From: Erythrobacter sp.
GTDB lineage: Bacteria; Pseudomonadota; Alphaproteobacteria; Sphingomonadales; Sphingomonadaceae
DNA length: 64,000 bases
Reading direction: 5' to 3'
NCBI GenBank assembly: GCA_024642335.1
Contig: JAHEBH010000006.1
Span: forward strand, 1 to 64,000
Shown: one piece after another, positions 39,468-51,063 of the stretch
Position numbering within the stretch: position 1 is the stretch's first letter
Layout of the letters: the number at the start of each line of letters is the position of its first letter
Notes under the pieces: model-generated
Seen by the model: only the letters and a program-made list of their open reading frames with translations
Told to the model about the DNA's origin: nothing
The model's database searches: none
Position numbers and translations under genes: made by a program

Positions 39468-40135
39468 GCAAGCTTGAACCGGCAACAAGGCAATGGCTGG
39501 AAGGTCTGGGCTTCGCGATTGGTGAAGAAGCGCCGTGGTTCGAAGCCCTGACGCATGGCAGCACCGGAGATGCTCGCGATTACGAACGGCTCGAGTTCCT
39601 GGGTGACCGTGTATTGGGACTGACGATCGCAGACTGGCTCTTCCACCGCCACAATGGTGACGAGGGCAAGCTGGCGCAGCGGCTTAACGCGCTTGTCAGC
39701 AGGCAAAGTTGCGCTGACCATGCGCGCGAAATCGGTGTTCCCGGCCACGTCCGCCTGGGCAAGCAGGCACGCGATGATGGGGCCGCCGAAAGCGACAATG
39801 TGCTGGGCGATATCATGGAAGCCTTGCTTGGCGCTGCCTTCATCGAAATGGGGTTTGACGCCACGCGCGAGATTATCCGTGCCATCTGGACCGATGCAAT
39901 AGAGGGGGAAGCTGGCCGCTCCAAGCATCCCAAGAGCGCGCTGCAGGAATGGGCCGCAGGAAACCAGCGCAGACCACCGCAATACGAGGTGGTCGAGCGT
40001 TCCGGACCCGATCACGCCGCTCGCTTTACGGTGCGCGTGAGCGTACACAATGTTGGCGAGGTGGAAGCCACGGCCACCAGCAAACGCGACGCGGAATCGC
40101 AAGCCGCGCAGCTGTTCATGGAGAAATTCGGGTGA
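39464..40135 (+). CDS. rnc: ribonuclease III
   Basis: YERLEFLGDRVLGLTIADWL; dsRBD at C-terminus; 4-bp overlap with lepB. Confidence 0.96.
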   Translation: MSKLEPATRQWLEGLGFAIGEEAPWFEALTHGSTGDARDYERLEFLGDRVLGLTIADWLFHRHNGDEGKLAQRLNALVSRQSCADHAREIGVPGHVRLGKQARDDGAAESDNVLGDIMEALLGAAFIEMGFDATREIIRAIWTDAIEGEAGRSKHPKSALQEWAAGNQRRPPQYEVVERSGPDHAARFTVRVSVHNVGEVEATATSKRDAESQAAQLFMEKFG

Positions 40136-41037
40136 CGCAGACAGACCAGACGCATTGTGGCCTCGTCGCCGTTATCGGCGCGCCCAACGCGGGCAAGTCG
40201 ACTCTGGTCAACCAGCTTGTCGGACAGAAGGTCGCCATCACCAGCGCCAAAGCGCAGACCACGCGCGCACGTTTGCTGGGCATCGCGCTGCATGGGGCAA
40301 CGCAGATCATACTGGTAGACACGCCGGGCATCTTCGAGCCGAAGCGCAGGCTCGACCGCGCCATGGTCAGTGCCGCATGGGAAGGTGCGCAGGAAGCCGA
40401 TGCCGTGCTGCTGGTGGTCGATCCGGTCAAGCAGCGCCGCCACGAACTGATGCCCTTGCTGGAAGCACTCAGGAATCGTCGCGAGCGCAAGATGCTGGTG
40501 CTCAACAAGGTCGATGTCAGCGCCAAGGAGAAGCTGCTCGAACTGGCGCAGGAATTCACCGCGCTCGTCGATTTTTCGGAAGTGTTCTTCGTCTCGGCCC
40601 TCTCCGGCGACGGTGTGCCTGAATTGATGGACAGGCTGGCCGAACTCATGCCCGAAGGACCGTGGCTCTACCCCGAAGACCAGGTGTCCGACGCCTCGGA
40701 ACGCTTGCTCGCCGCGGAAGTCACGCGCGAACAACTCTACCAGCAGCTGCATGACGAACTACCGTATGACAGCGCCGTGCGGCACGAGAGCTATACCGAA
40801 CGCAAGGACGGCAGCGTGGAAATCCGCCAGCAGATCGTCATCGCGCGCGACAGCCAGAAGAGCATCGTTCTGGGCAAGGGCGGCAGCCGGATCAAGGCCA
40901 TCGGCGAGGCAGCGCGCAAGGAACTGTCCGATATCCTCGGTGTGCCAGTGCACCTCTTCCTGCATGTGAAGGTGGAAGAGAACTGGGCCGAAAAGCGCGA
41001 TATCTACGAAGAAATGGGCCTCGACTGGGTGAAGTGA
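40132..41037 (+). CDS. era: GTPase Era
   Basis: VIGAPNAGKSTLVNQLVGQKVAITSAKAQTTRARLLGI, KH domain VLGKGGSRIKAIGEAARKEL; GTG start. Confidence 0.97.
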   Translation: MTQTDQTHCGLVAVIGAPNAGKSTLVNQLVGQKVAITSAKAQTTRARLLGIALHGATQIILVDTPGIFEPKRRLDRAMVSAAWEGAQEADAVLLVVDPVKQRRHELMPLLEALRNRRERKMLVLNKVDVSAKEKLLELAQEFTALVDFSEVFFVSALSGDGVPELMDRLAELMPEGPWLYPEDQVSDASERLLAAEVTREQLYQQLHDELPYDSAVRHESYTERKDGSVEIRQQIVIARDSQKSIVLGKGGSRIKAIGEAARKELSDILGVPVHLFLHVKVEENWAEKRDIYEEMGLDWVK

Positions 41038-42426
41038 CTAGGAAGGCCTGGCTTCGCGGAAGTGGTAACGCGTCAGGCTGCACAGCATCGCCACCACACA
41101 CAGCGCGCAGGACACCAGCAACGGTGCCGGCCCCATGCCCAGACTCCCGGCAAGCAGCATGCCGACGGCGACCGCGCCAAAGGCCTGGCCAAGCAGGCGC
41201 GCCGTCGACTGCAATCCACCGGCGGCGGCTGCCCTGTCCCTTGGCGCGCGGCCGATCAGCAAGCGCGTGTTGGGCGCAAAAAACAGGCCGAATCCCAGCG
41301 CGGTGAAGGCAAGCCGCAAGGCAATGCCGGTCTCTCCCGGGTCATCGGACATGAAGGCCAGCGACAGCAAGCCCGCAATGGTGATCGCCATGCCGGTCAC
41401 GCCCAGCTTGGTCGCCGCAATCCTGTCGCTCAGCCATCCGGAAAGGGGCGAGACGACCAGCATGGTCATGGGAAAGGGCAGAAGCAGCATGCCCACTGTC
41501 TGCGGATCGTATCCCATCACCTCCTGCATCCGGAATGGCAGCGACAGCATCATGCAGGCGGCGGCGATGAAGCTCGCCATGCTAGCCAGTGCCGAAAGGC
41601 CGATAACCGGTCTGGAGAGCAGGTCCACCGGGAGAACCGGCGCGGGATTGGCCCGCTCGCGGCGCACAAGCAGGACGACCGAAACAAATCCGGCGAGAAG
41701 GATCGCGCCCCCTGCAATTGCCTGGCCATGAGTCGCCACCTGCAAGCCGCCGATAACCAGCAGCATGCAGAGTGCGCTCCAGGCGGAACCGATCCAGTCG
41801 CTCGGCCGTTCGCGCGGTTCGGGCGTGGGCAAGGCCTGCCCCAGCAGCAATGAAACGATGGCAAGCGGTGCTGCAGCCACGAAGACCCACTGCCAGTCGA
41901 AATGTCCGACGATGTAGCCGCCCAGTGTAGGTGCCAGCGCGCTTGAACTTGCCACGATGACGCTGTTCACACCCAAGCCCGTCCCTAGCCGGTTGGCGGG
42001 ATATATCTGCCGCAACATGGCCGCCGATACGCTCAGCGCCATGGCAGCGCCGGTAGCCTGCAGGGCGCGCAGCAGCAACAGCACGGGCAGGTCCTCGGCA
42101 ATCAGGCACAGGGCAGAGGCGAGCATGAACAGCATTTGCCCGTACTGGTAGAGGCGGCGGTGCCCCATCCGGTCACCCAGGCTGGAGAATGGCAGCAGCA
42201 GCATTACCAGCACCAGCTGGTAGACTGTCACCACATTGGTCACCACGGAGTTGGAGACCCCGAGGTCGCGGGCGATCGTGGGTAGCGCCACATTGGCTAT
42301 CGCCCCGTCGAGCACCAGCAGAGAGGTGCCGAAACTGATCGCGGCGATCGCCCACAAGCGCCGCGGCCTCGGCAGGCCGGGATGTTCATGTATCTGGTCA
42401 GCTGTGGAGGTTGCGGCCCGACTCAT
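41038..42426 (-). CDS. MFS transporter (DHA2/EmrB-like)
   Basis: LDGAIANVALPTIARDLGVSNSVVTNVVTVYQLVLV, SLGDRMGHRRLYQYG. Confidence 0.9.
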   Translation of the reverse strand: MSRAATSTADQIHEHPGLPRPRRLWAIAAISFGTSLLVLDGAIANVALPTIARDLGVSNSVVTNVVTVYQLVLVMLLLPFSSLGDRMGHRRLYQYGQMLFMLASALCLIAEDLPVLLLLRALQATGAAMALSVSAAMLRQIYPANRLGTGLGVNSVIVASSSALAPTLGGYIVGHFDWQWVFVAAAPLAIVSLLLGQALPTPEPRERPSDWIGSAWSALCMLLVIGGLQVATHGQAIAGGAILLAGFVSVVLLVRRERANPAPVLPVDLLSRPVIGLSALASMASFIAAACMMLSLPFRMQEVMGYDPQTVGMLLLPFPMTMLVVSPLSGWLSDRIAATKLGVTGMAITIAGLLSLAFMSDDPGETGIALRLAFTALGFGLFFAPNTRLLIGRAPRDRAAAAGGLQSTARLLGQAFGAVAVGMLLAGSLGMGPAPLLVSCALCVVAMLCSLTRYHFREARPS

Positions 42427-42495
42427 GCCTGTCCGATGCGCCTGAAATCTCCAACCATCAACCCCAAGCGGCGATTGACCGCTATGAAAGGGAGT

Positions 42496-42879
42496 CTAGC
42501 GGGCGCCAAGCTTCGCCAGTTTGGCGCGCAGGGCATCCTCACCGAAGGGTTTGACGATGTAATCGTCAGCGCCGGCATCGATGCCGCGATGGATATCGGT
42601 CACCTCGCCCTTCTGCGTGCAGAAGACCACGGTCGGAATCTTGGAAGCCCGCACAGCGCGCAAGGCGGTGACGAATTCGATGCCGCTCATGACGGGCATC
42701 TCCCAGTCGGTCAGAATCAAGTCCGGCATGTCGTGCTTGCAACGGGCAAGTCCTTCTTCGCCGTTCTCGGCCTCGACCACGCGATAGCCGAGACTCATGG
42801 CGATCTTCTTGGAGATCTTGCGCACAACACGACTGTCATCGACAATGAGGCAGGTCTTTCCACTAGCTGCCTCAGCCAT
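42496..42879 (-). CDS. CheY-like response regulator (receiver domain only; start uncertain, reading frame extends upstream)
   Basis: TCLIVDDSRVVRKISKKIAMSLGYRVVEAENG...DLILTDWEMPVMSGIEF...GADDYIVKPF. Confidence 0.9.
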   Translation of the reverse strand: MAEAASGKTCLIVDDSRVVRKISKKIAMSLGYRVVEAENGEEGLARCKHDMPDLILTDWEMPVMSGIEFVTALRAVRASKIPTVVFCTQKGEVTDIHRGIDAGADDYIVKPFGEDALRAKLAKLGAR

Positions 42880-43130
42880 GTATTCAGCACGCCTGGCTTT
42901 CGCCTGACGGACGATTGCATCGGTTCCTGTTTCCGCAGGATCAGGCGACCTTCCGGCGGGAGGGCGATACTCCGGCCCACCGGAAAATCCATGCTCATCG
43001 TCAATTTCTTCGGGCGCGAGCGGATCTCCCAAGCCCGGATGACGTTCCCGGCTTGCTTCGGCCAGCTTGTCTGCCAGCGTCTTGGCTCCACCCCCATAGG
43101 ACTGACCACTGGGGCCGGTGCTGCGTTTGA

Positions 43131-43502
43131 TCAGATTCCTAATGACGCATACCCCCGGTGGATCTCTTCGGATTCTTCCTCAAATTCCTCATCAGATTCT
43201 ACTTCGAAGTCCTCATCGAAATCGTCTTCCAGAAGTTCTGAAGCAGCGAAGTCATCACCGTTCGCCGGCAATTCCTGTCCGGCCTCGTCATCGGAAGTTA
43301 TCCGGACGTGGATGTAGGGGACCCACAGATCGCCGAAATCGGCCTTCTGGTACCACACGTCCAGCACATCGAAGCTGGCCCACATGCCGTCGGGCCCGCG
43401 CAAGCGCAGGCCCTCCCCGATGCGCGGCACCGCTGCAAAGCGGATCCGCTCTTGCGACTGGTTGGTTTCATTCTGAACTTCGATTTCTATCACGCGACGC
43501 AC
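43131..43502 (-). CDS. hypothetical protein with acidic C-terminus
   Basis: ORF; SELLEDDFDEDFEVESDEEFEEESEEI tail. Confidence 0.6.
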   Translation of the reverse strand: MRRVIEIEVQNETNQSQERIRFAAVPRIGEGLRLRGPDGMWASFDVLDVWYQKADFGDLWVPYIHVRITSDDEAGQELPANGDDFAASELLEDDFDEDFEVESDEEFEEESEEIHRGYASLGI

Positions 43503-43650
43503 CCTCGACTTGGGAGCAATCTTAAGGGCCAGTGTTTACCAAATTACCAACGATGCGCAGTGAACTATCTACCCATTGAAATGGTAAAGAAAAACACTGC
43601 AAACGAGCTACGCGGAGGCACACTGTCAGGCCGTTTTCCGTTCACCTTAC

Positions 43651-46176
<2,526 letters not shown>

Positions 46177-46290
46177 GATCTGAAAAGCGTCGTCCCTACA
46201 CGTGTACGTACGCGCGAGGGTGAATCGCGCCGGGCTGTTTCGTCAAGCCGTCCGTCCGCCGAAATCGTCAGCCGGACGTCATGATCGGCA

Positions 46291-46962
46291 TCAGTCGAAG
46301 GTGTCGGCAGCGTCGTGCGCTGCCACGATCAGTCCGAACAGTACGACCTCGAAGGCGGCGAAGATCACCGTCATGACAGCGCCAGAGACCTGCGACACGG
46401 CCATTCCGAGGAACGATTCCCGACCGAACGTGAACGGTGCGCCGATCGATATGGCAAGGAAGATGATCGCCAGCGCAAGTCCGGCAACGATAATCGGAAA
46501 CTCGTTGCCTCTCGTGCGGTCCCAGCTTTGACTGAGCGATTCCATCACTCCGCCACCTCGACTAAGGAATAGCGGCCGCGCCAGGCTCCAGCGGGCCATC
46601 ACGAACAGGCCCGGCAGGATCAGGACGACAAACGCAAGGCCCACGCCGAGTGTGTACAGGATGGACAGTCCGAAGAAAGGGACCAGGTGCCCGCCATCAC
46701 CCTGCCCCATAAGACCGGATTTCTTCAGCAGGGTGCGGATCAGTGCGTAGTTCACGATGGTACTGACCAGTATGCTTGCCACGGCCAGGCCCACCTGCTG
46801 CAATGCAGCGGTCCTGCTGAGACCCACATATGCCATGCCGGAAGTGAGCGCCCCGAGGACGATGATGTAGATCAAGGCAGTTGCCCAGTTCTTTTCGAGA
46901 ACGTCGAGTGTCTTGTTGATCAGGCGCCCGGCCTTGAGTTCGCGTGCTGCAACCGCAACCAT
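46291..46962 (-). CDS. hypothetical multi-TM membrane protein
   Basis: Several hydrophobic helices; start MVAVAARELKAGRLINKTLDVLEKNW. Confidence 0.75.
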   Translation of the reverse strand: MVAVAARELKAGRLINKTLDVLEKNWATALIYIIVLGALTSGMAYVGLSRTAALQQVGLAVASILVSTIVNYALIRTLLKKSGLMGQGDGGHLVPFFGLSILYTLGVGLAFVVLILPGLFVMARWSLARPLFLSRGGGVMESLSQSWDRTRGNEFPIIVAGLALAIIFLAISIGAPFTFGRESFLGMAVSQVSGAVMTVIFAAFEVVLFGLIVAAHDAADTFD

Positions 46963-47015
46963 TTCAAATTCCTCCCAAACGTCCCGCGCGCATCCTCCCC
47001 CGATCGCTCGGGGAG

Positions 47016-48116
47016 TCAAGCGGCAAGCGAGACGCGGCCCCCGGCATGGCGTTCAAGACGGCCGATTATCTCCAGCTCCAGCAACGCCATATGGACCGCA
47101 CCCGTGGGCTGGCCGCTTTGGCGCACGATCTCGTCCACGGATACGGGCGCGGTGGTCAGAAGGCTGGCAATATCGGTACTGTCCACAGCACCCTCATCCA
47201 GGCCGATTTCGTAATCGAAGCCAGGCTGCGCTTCGCGGAATGTCGATTGCGGAGTGCCGTCGAAGCCGGAGAGCAGCTCGACCACATCCTGTGGCGATTG
47301 CACCAGTACCGCCCCTTCACGGATCAGCTTGTTGCACCCTTCGCTGCGCGGTTCGAGCGGGGAGCCGGGAATGGCCATGACCTCCCTCCCCATCTCGCCC
47401 GCCAGCCGCGCGGTGATGAGCGAACCACTCTTGGGAGCAGCTTCCACCACCAGCGTGCCAGCAGAGAGGCCGGCAATGATCCGGTTGCGCTTGGGGAACA
47501 GCTGGCCGCGCGGTTCAGTGCCCGGTGGCTCCTCCGCAATCAGCAGGCCCTCTCTCGCAACACGTTCCTGCAATTCTGCGTGCTGCGGGGGATAGGCAAT
47601 ATCGATCCCGCTGGCGATGACGCCGATGGTTGATGGCAAAGCGCCTTCATGGGCCGCACCGTCGATGCCGCGGGCCAGGCCGGACACCACGCAAAAACCC
47701 TCCGCTGCCAGTGCAGCCGAAAAATCGCGCGCCAGCTTGACCGCGGCGGCGGAGGAATTGCGCGCACCCACAATCGCGACACAGGGACGCCGCGCCAGCG
47801 ACAGGTCGCCGCGCACAGTCAGGATCGGCGGTGCGCCCTCAATCTGTCCGAGCATGGCGGGATAATCTGCCATGTCGTGGAAGAGATAGCGCGCACCCGC
47901 CTTGCGAACGGCGCCGATCTCGGCCTCGATCGTGGCCTGCGGGGCAGCGCGGTACTGGCGTTTCCCGCGCGCGGCGAGATCGGGCAGCGCCTCCAATGCC
48001 GCCTGCGCAGTGCCGAAACGGGCGAGGAGCTGGCGATAGCTGACCGGCCCGATATTGGGCGAGCGAAGCAGGCGGATGCGGGCAAACGCCTCGTCCTGGT
48101 CCAGCGGCGCGATCAC
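47016..48116 (-). CDS. dprA: DNA-processing protein DprA
   Basis: VAIVGARNSSAAAVKLARDFSAALAAEGFCVVSGLARGIDGAAHEGAL; C-terminal winged helix. Confidence 0.96.
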   Translation of the reverse strand: MIAPLDQDEAFARIRLLRSPNIGPVSYRQLLARFGTAQAALEALPDLAARGKRQYRAAPQATIEAEIGAVRKAGARYLFHDMADYPAMLGQIEGAPPILTVRGDLSLARRPCVAIVGARNSSAAAVKLARDFSAALAAEGFCVVSGLARGIDGAAHEGALPSTIGVIASGIDIAYPPQHAELQERVAREGLLIAEEPPGTEPRGQLFPKRNRIIAGLSAGTLVVEAAPKSGSLITARLAGEMGREVMAIPGSPLEPRSEGCNKLIREGAVLVQSPQDVVELLSGFDGTPQSTFREAQPGFDYEIGLDEGAVDSTDIASLLTTAPVSVDEIVRQSGQPTGAVHMALLELEIIGRLERHAGGRVSLAA

Positions 48117-48712
48117 TTCTTGCTGCCGAGCCTGGGTTCCTCACCCTTCAGCAGGCGGGCAATATTGGCACGGTGCAGCCAGGTCACGAGTATGGCAATC
48201 ACCCCCAGCACAGGCACGAATTCCGTGTGACCGAGGAAACCAGCCGCGATCATGGAAGCAAAGACCGCGCTCATCCCGGCGACCGAACTGATGCGGAAGA
48301 TGGCCAGCACGGCAAGCCACACACCCGCATAGGCCAGACCAATGGGTGAGGCGATGCCAAAGGCAACGCCCGCATTTGTCGCCACGCCCTTGCCGCCCTT
48401 GAACTTCAGCCAGACTGGGAAGCAATGCCCCAGCAGGGCACCCAAAGCCGCTGCAGCAATGGGAGAGGTTGCCAGCCCGTCATGCGGGAAAAGGTGCCAG
48501 GCGAGGAAAATGGTCGCCCAGCCCTTGCCCAGATCGAGCAGCAGGGTTGCCGCCGCCAGCCCCTTCTTGCCGGTACGCAGGACGTTGGTCGCGCCGATAT
48601 TGCCGCTGCCGATCTTGCGGATATCGCCCTGCCCGGCCGCCAGAGACAGCAACAAGCCGAATGGGACAGAGCCGAGCGCGTAGCCCAGCAAGAGAGCGTA
48701 AAGCCAATCCAT
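48113..48712 (-). CDS. plsY: glycerol-3-phosphate acyltransferase PlsY
   Basis: GYALGSVPFGLLLS, GSGNIGATNVLRTGKKGLAAATLLLDLGKG; 4-bp overlap with dprA. Confidence 0.96.
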   Translation of the reverse strand: MDWLYALLLGYALGSVPFGLLLSLAAGQGDIRKIGSGNIGATNVLRTGKKGLAAATLLLDLGKGWATIFLAWHLFPHDGLATSPIAAAALGALLGHCFPVWLKFKGGKGVATNAGVAFGIASPIGLAYAGVWLAVLAIFRISSVAGMSAVFASMIAAGFLGHTEFVPVLGVIAILVTWLHRANIARLLKGEEPRLGSKK

Positions 48713-48826
48713 GACGCTGTTACATAGCGCCTCCAATCGCGATTGGCAGGTGGAAAATCATCCACTTGCGATGCTTGGCGTGTCCCTCGCTTGACGCCCA
48801 ATCGTCGCTCGGCCATCTCCGCTCGG

Positions 48827-49624
48827 ATGGTCGAGCCTTCCGCCCCAATCCTGATCTTCGATTCCGGCGTCGGCGGACTGACGGTGCTGGCGGAGCTTCG
48901 CAAGGTCTTGCCCGACGCGCCGGTCATCTACGTCGCCGACAGGGCTGCCCTGCCCTATGGCGACAAGAGCGAGGCCGAGATTGCCGCGCGGGTTTGCGGG
49001 CTGCTGGGACGCCTCGCCGAACGTTATCACCCGCGCCTGATCTGTATTGCCTGCAATACCGCGTCCACCATCGCGCTGGGCATGGTGCGCGATGTGCTGG
49101 AAACGCCGGTGGTCGGAACGGTGCCCGCCATCAAACCTGCAGCAGAACTGAGCAAGACCGGTGTCATCGGCCTGCTTGGCACCAAGGCGACCATCCGCCA
49201 GACCTATGTCGACAATCTCGAAGCAGAGTTTGCCACCGGAAAGTCCCTGCTGCGCCATGCCGCACCCGAGCTGGTTGGTGCGGCGGAAGACAAGCTGCGC
49301 GGGGTTGCGCCGGATCCAGCGATCTTTGCCAAGGCCGCAGAGGGATTGCGCAGCCAGCCGGGGGGAGAGAAAATCGATACGGTCGTGCTCGCATGCACAC
49401 ATTTCCCCTTGCTGGCAGAGGAATTGGGCGCAGCTTTCGGCGGACAGGTGAATTTTGTTGATGGAGCGCAAGGCATTGCCCGCCGCATAGCCTATCTCAC
49501 GCAAGGTCAGTCATTCGACCGGCAAGGTGATGATTTTGCAATAGTGACAGGAAATGACAGCGATAATCCCGCCTTGCTCGAAGCGCTCCGGCATTATGGA
49601 ATTGGCAGAATTCAACGGCTTTAA
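48827..49624 (+). CDS. murI: glutamate racemase
   Basis: [40 protein letters not shown]. Confidence 0.96.
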   Translation: MVEPSAPILIFDSGVGGLTVLAELRKVLPDAPVIYVADRAALPYGDKSEAEIAARVCGLLGRLAERYHPRLICIACNTASTIALGMVRDVLETPVVGTVPAIKPAAELSKTGVIGLLGTKATIRQTYVDNLEAEFATGKSLLRHAAPELVGAAEDKLRGVAPDPAIFAKAAEGLRSQPGGEKIDTVVLACTHFPLLAEELGAAFGGQVNFVDGAQGIARRIAYLTQGQSFDRQGDDFAIVTGNDSDNPALLEALRHYGIGRIQRL

Positions 49625-49730
49625 TGCGAATCGCTCGCAAACTCTGCACTTCCAACACGAGGCCGGATTGATTAAGTCCGCCAGAACTCGAGGCCGCGAT
49701 TCTGGAAGCGGTGCAGAACGGACAAGAACG

Positions 49731-50951
49731 CTGAATTACGACCAGATCTTCGACCAGGCCATCGACCGTCTGCATAGCGAAGGGCGCTATCGCGTCTTCA
49801 TCGATATCCTGCGCAACAAAGGCGCATTCCCCAATGCGCGTTGCTTTGCCGGACATAACGGGCCGAAGCCGATCACCGTGTGGTGTTCGAACGACTACCT
49901 CGCCATGGGCCAGCACCCCAAGGTTATCGCCGCCATGGAAGAGGCGCTCAACGATGTTGGCGCGGGTTCGGGCGGCACACGCAATATCGGCGGCAACACC
50001 CATTACCATATCCAGCTGGAAGAAGAGCTGGCGGATTTGCACGGCAAGGAAGCCGCGCTGCTGTTCACCAGCGGCTATGTCTCCAACGATGCGACCTTGT
50101 CCACGCTCGCCAAGCTGCTGCCCGGCTGCGTGATCTTTTCCGACGAACTGAACCACGCCAGCATGATCGCAGGCATCCGTAATTCAGGCTGCGAAAAGCG
50201 CATCTTCCGCCACAATGACGTGGCGCATCTGGAAGAACTGCTCGCCAGCGAAGACCCCGATTGCCCCAAGCTGATCGCTTTCGAGAGCGTCTATTCGATG
50301 GATGGCGACGTCGCCCCGATCCATGCGCTGTGCGATCTGGCCGAGAAGTACAACGCGCTGACCTATATTGACGAGGTCCACGCGGTCGGCATGTATGGCG
50401 CGCGCGGCGGAGGCATTTCGGAACGGGACGAAGCGGCCCACCGCATCGACCTGATCGAAGGCACGCTGGGCAAGGCCTTTGGCGTGATGGGCGGCTATGT
50501 CGCATCGAGCAGGAAGGTAATCGACTGCATCCGTTCCTATGCCCCCGGCTTCATCTTCACCACCTCGCTCAGCCCCGTGCTGGTCGCAGGCGTCCTCGCT
50601 TCGGTTCGTCACCTGAAGCAGTCGAGCGTCGAGCGTGAAGGCCAGCAGGCTTCCGCAGCCATGCTGAAGCAGAAGTTCCGCGATGCAGGCCTGCCGGTGA
50701 TGGATTCCACCACCCATATCGTTCCGCTGATGGTGGGCGATCCGGTGCGTGCCAAGAAGATCAGTGACATCCTTCTCGCCGAATACGGCGTCTATGTGCA
50801 GCCCATCAATTTCCCCACTGTTCCCCGCGGTACAGAGCGCCTGCGCTTCACGCCAGGCCCATCGCACACCGAGACGATGATGCAGGAACTGACAGAGGCT
50901 TTGGTGGAAATCTGGGACCGCATGGAACTCGAACTGCGCAAGGCAGCCTGA
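49731..50951 (+). CDS. hemA: 5-aminolevulinate synthase (apparent CTG start)
   Basis: [65 protein letters not shown]. Confidence 0.95.
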   Translation: MNYDQIFDQAIDRLHSEGRYRVFIDILRNKGAFPNARCFAGHNGPKPITVWCSNDYLAMGQHPKVIAAMEEALNDVGAGSGGTRNIGGNTHYHIQLEEELADLHGKEAALLFTSGYVSNDATLSTLAKLLPGCVIFSDELNHASMIAGIRNSGCEKRIFRHNDVAHLEELLASEDPDCPKLIAFESVYSMDGDVAPIHALCDLAEKYNALTYIDEVHAVGMYGARGGGISERDEAAHRIDLIEGTLGKAFGVMGGYVASSRKVIDCIRSYAPGFIFTTSLSPVLVAGVLASVRHLKQSSVEREGQQASAAMLKQKFRDAGLPVMDSTTHIVPLMVGDPVRAKKISDILLAEYGVYVQPINFPTVPRGTERLRFTPGPSHTETMMQELTEALVEIWDRMELELRKAA

Positions 50952-51063
50952 GATTTCGTCAAACAAATACCCATCGACTTCCGTCGGTTAGGACGATCTT
51001 AAGCATATTTGCATACGCCCGAGCGTGAAAGCCGCTTGATCGAAGTGGCCTGCAGGAAGGTTT

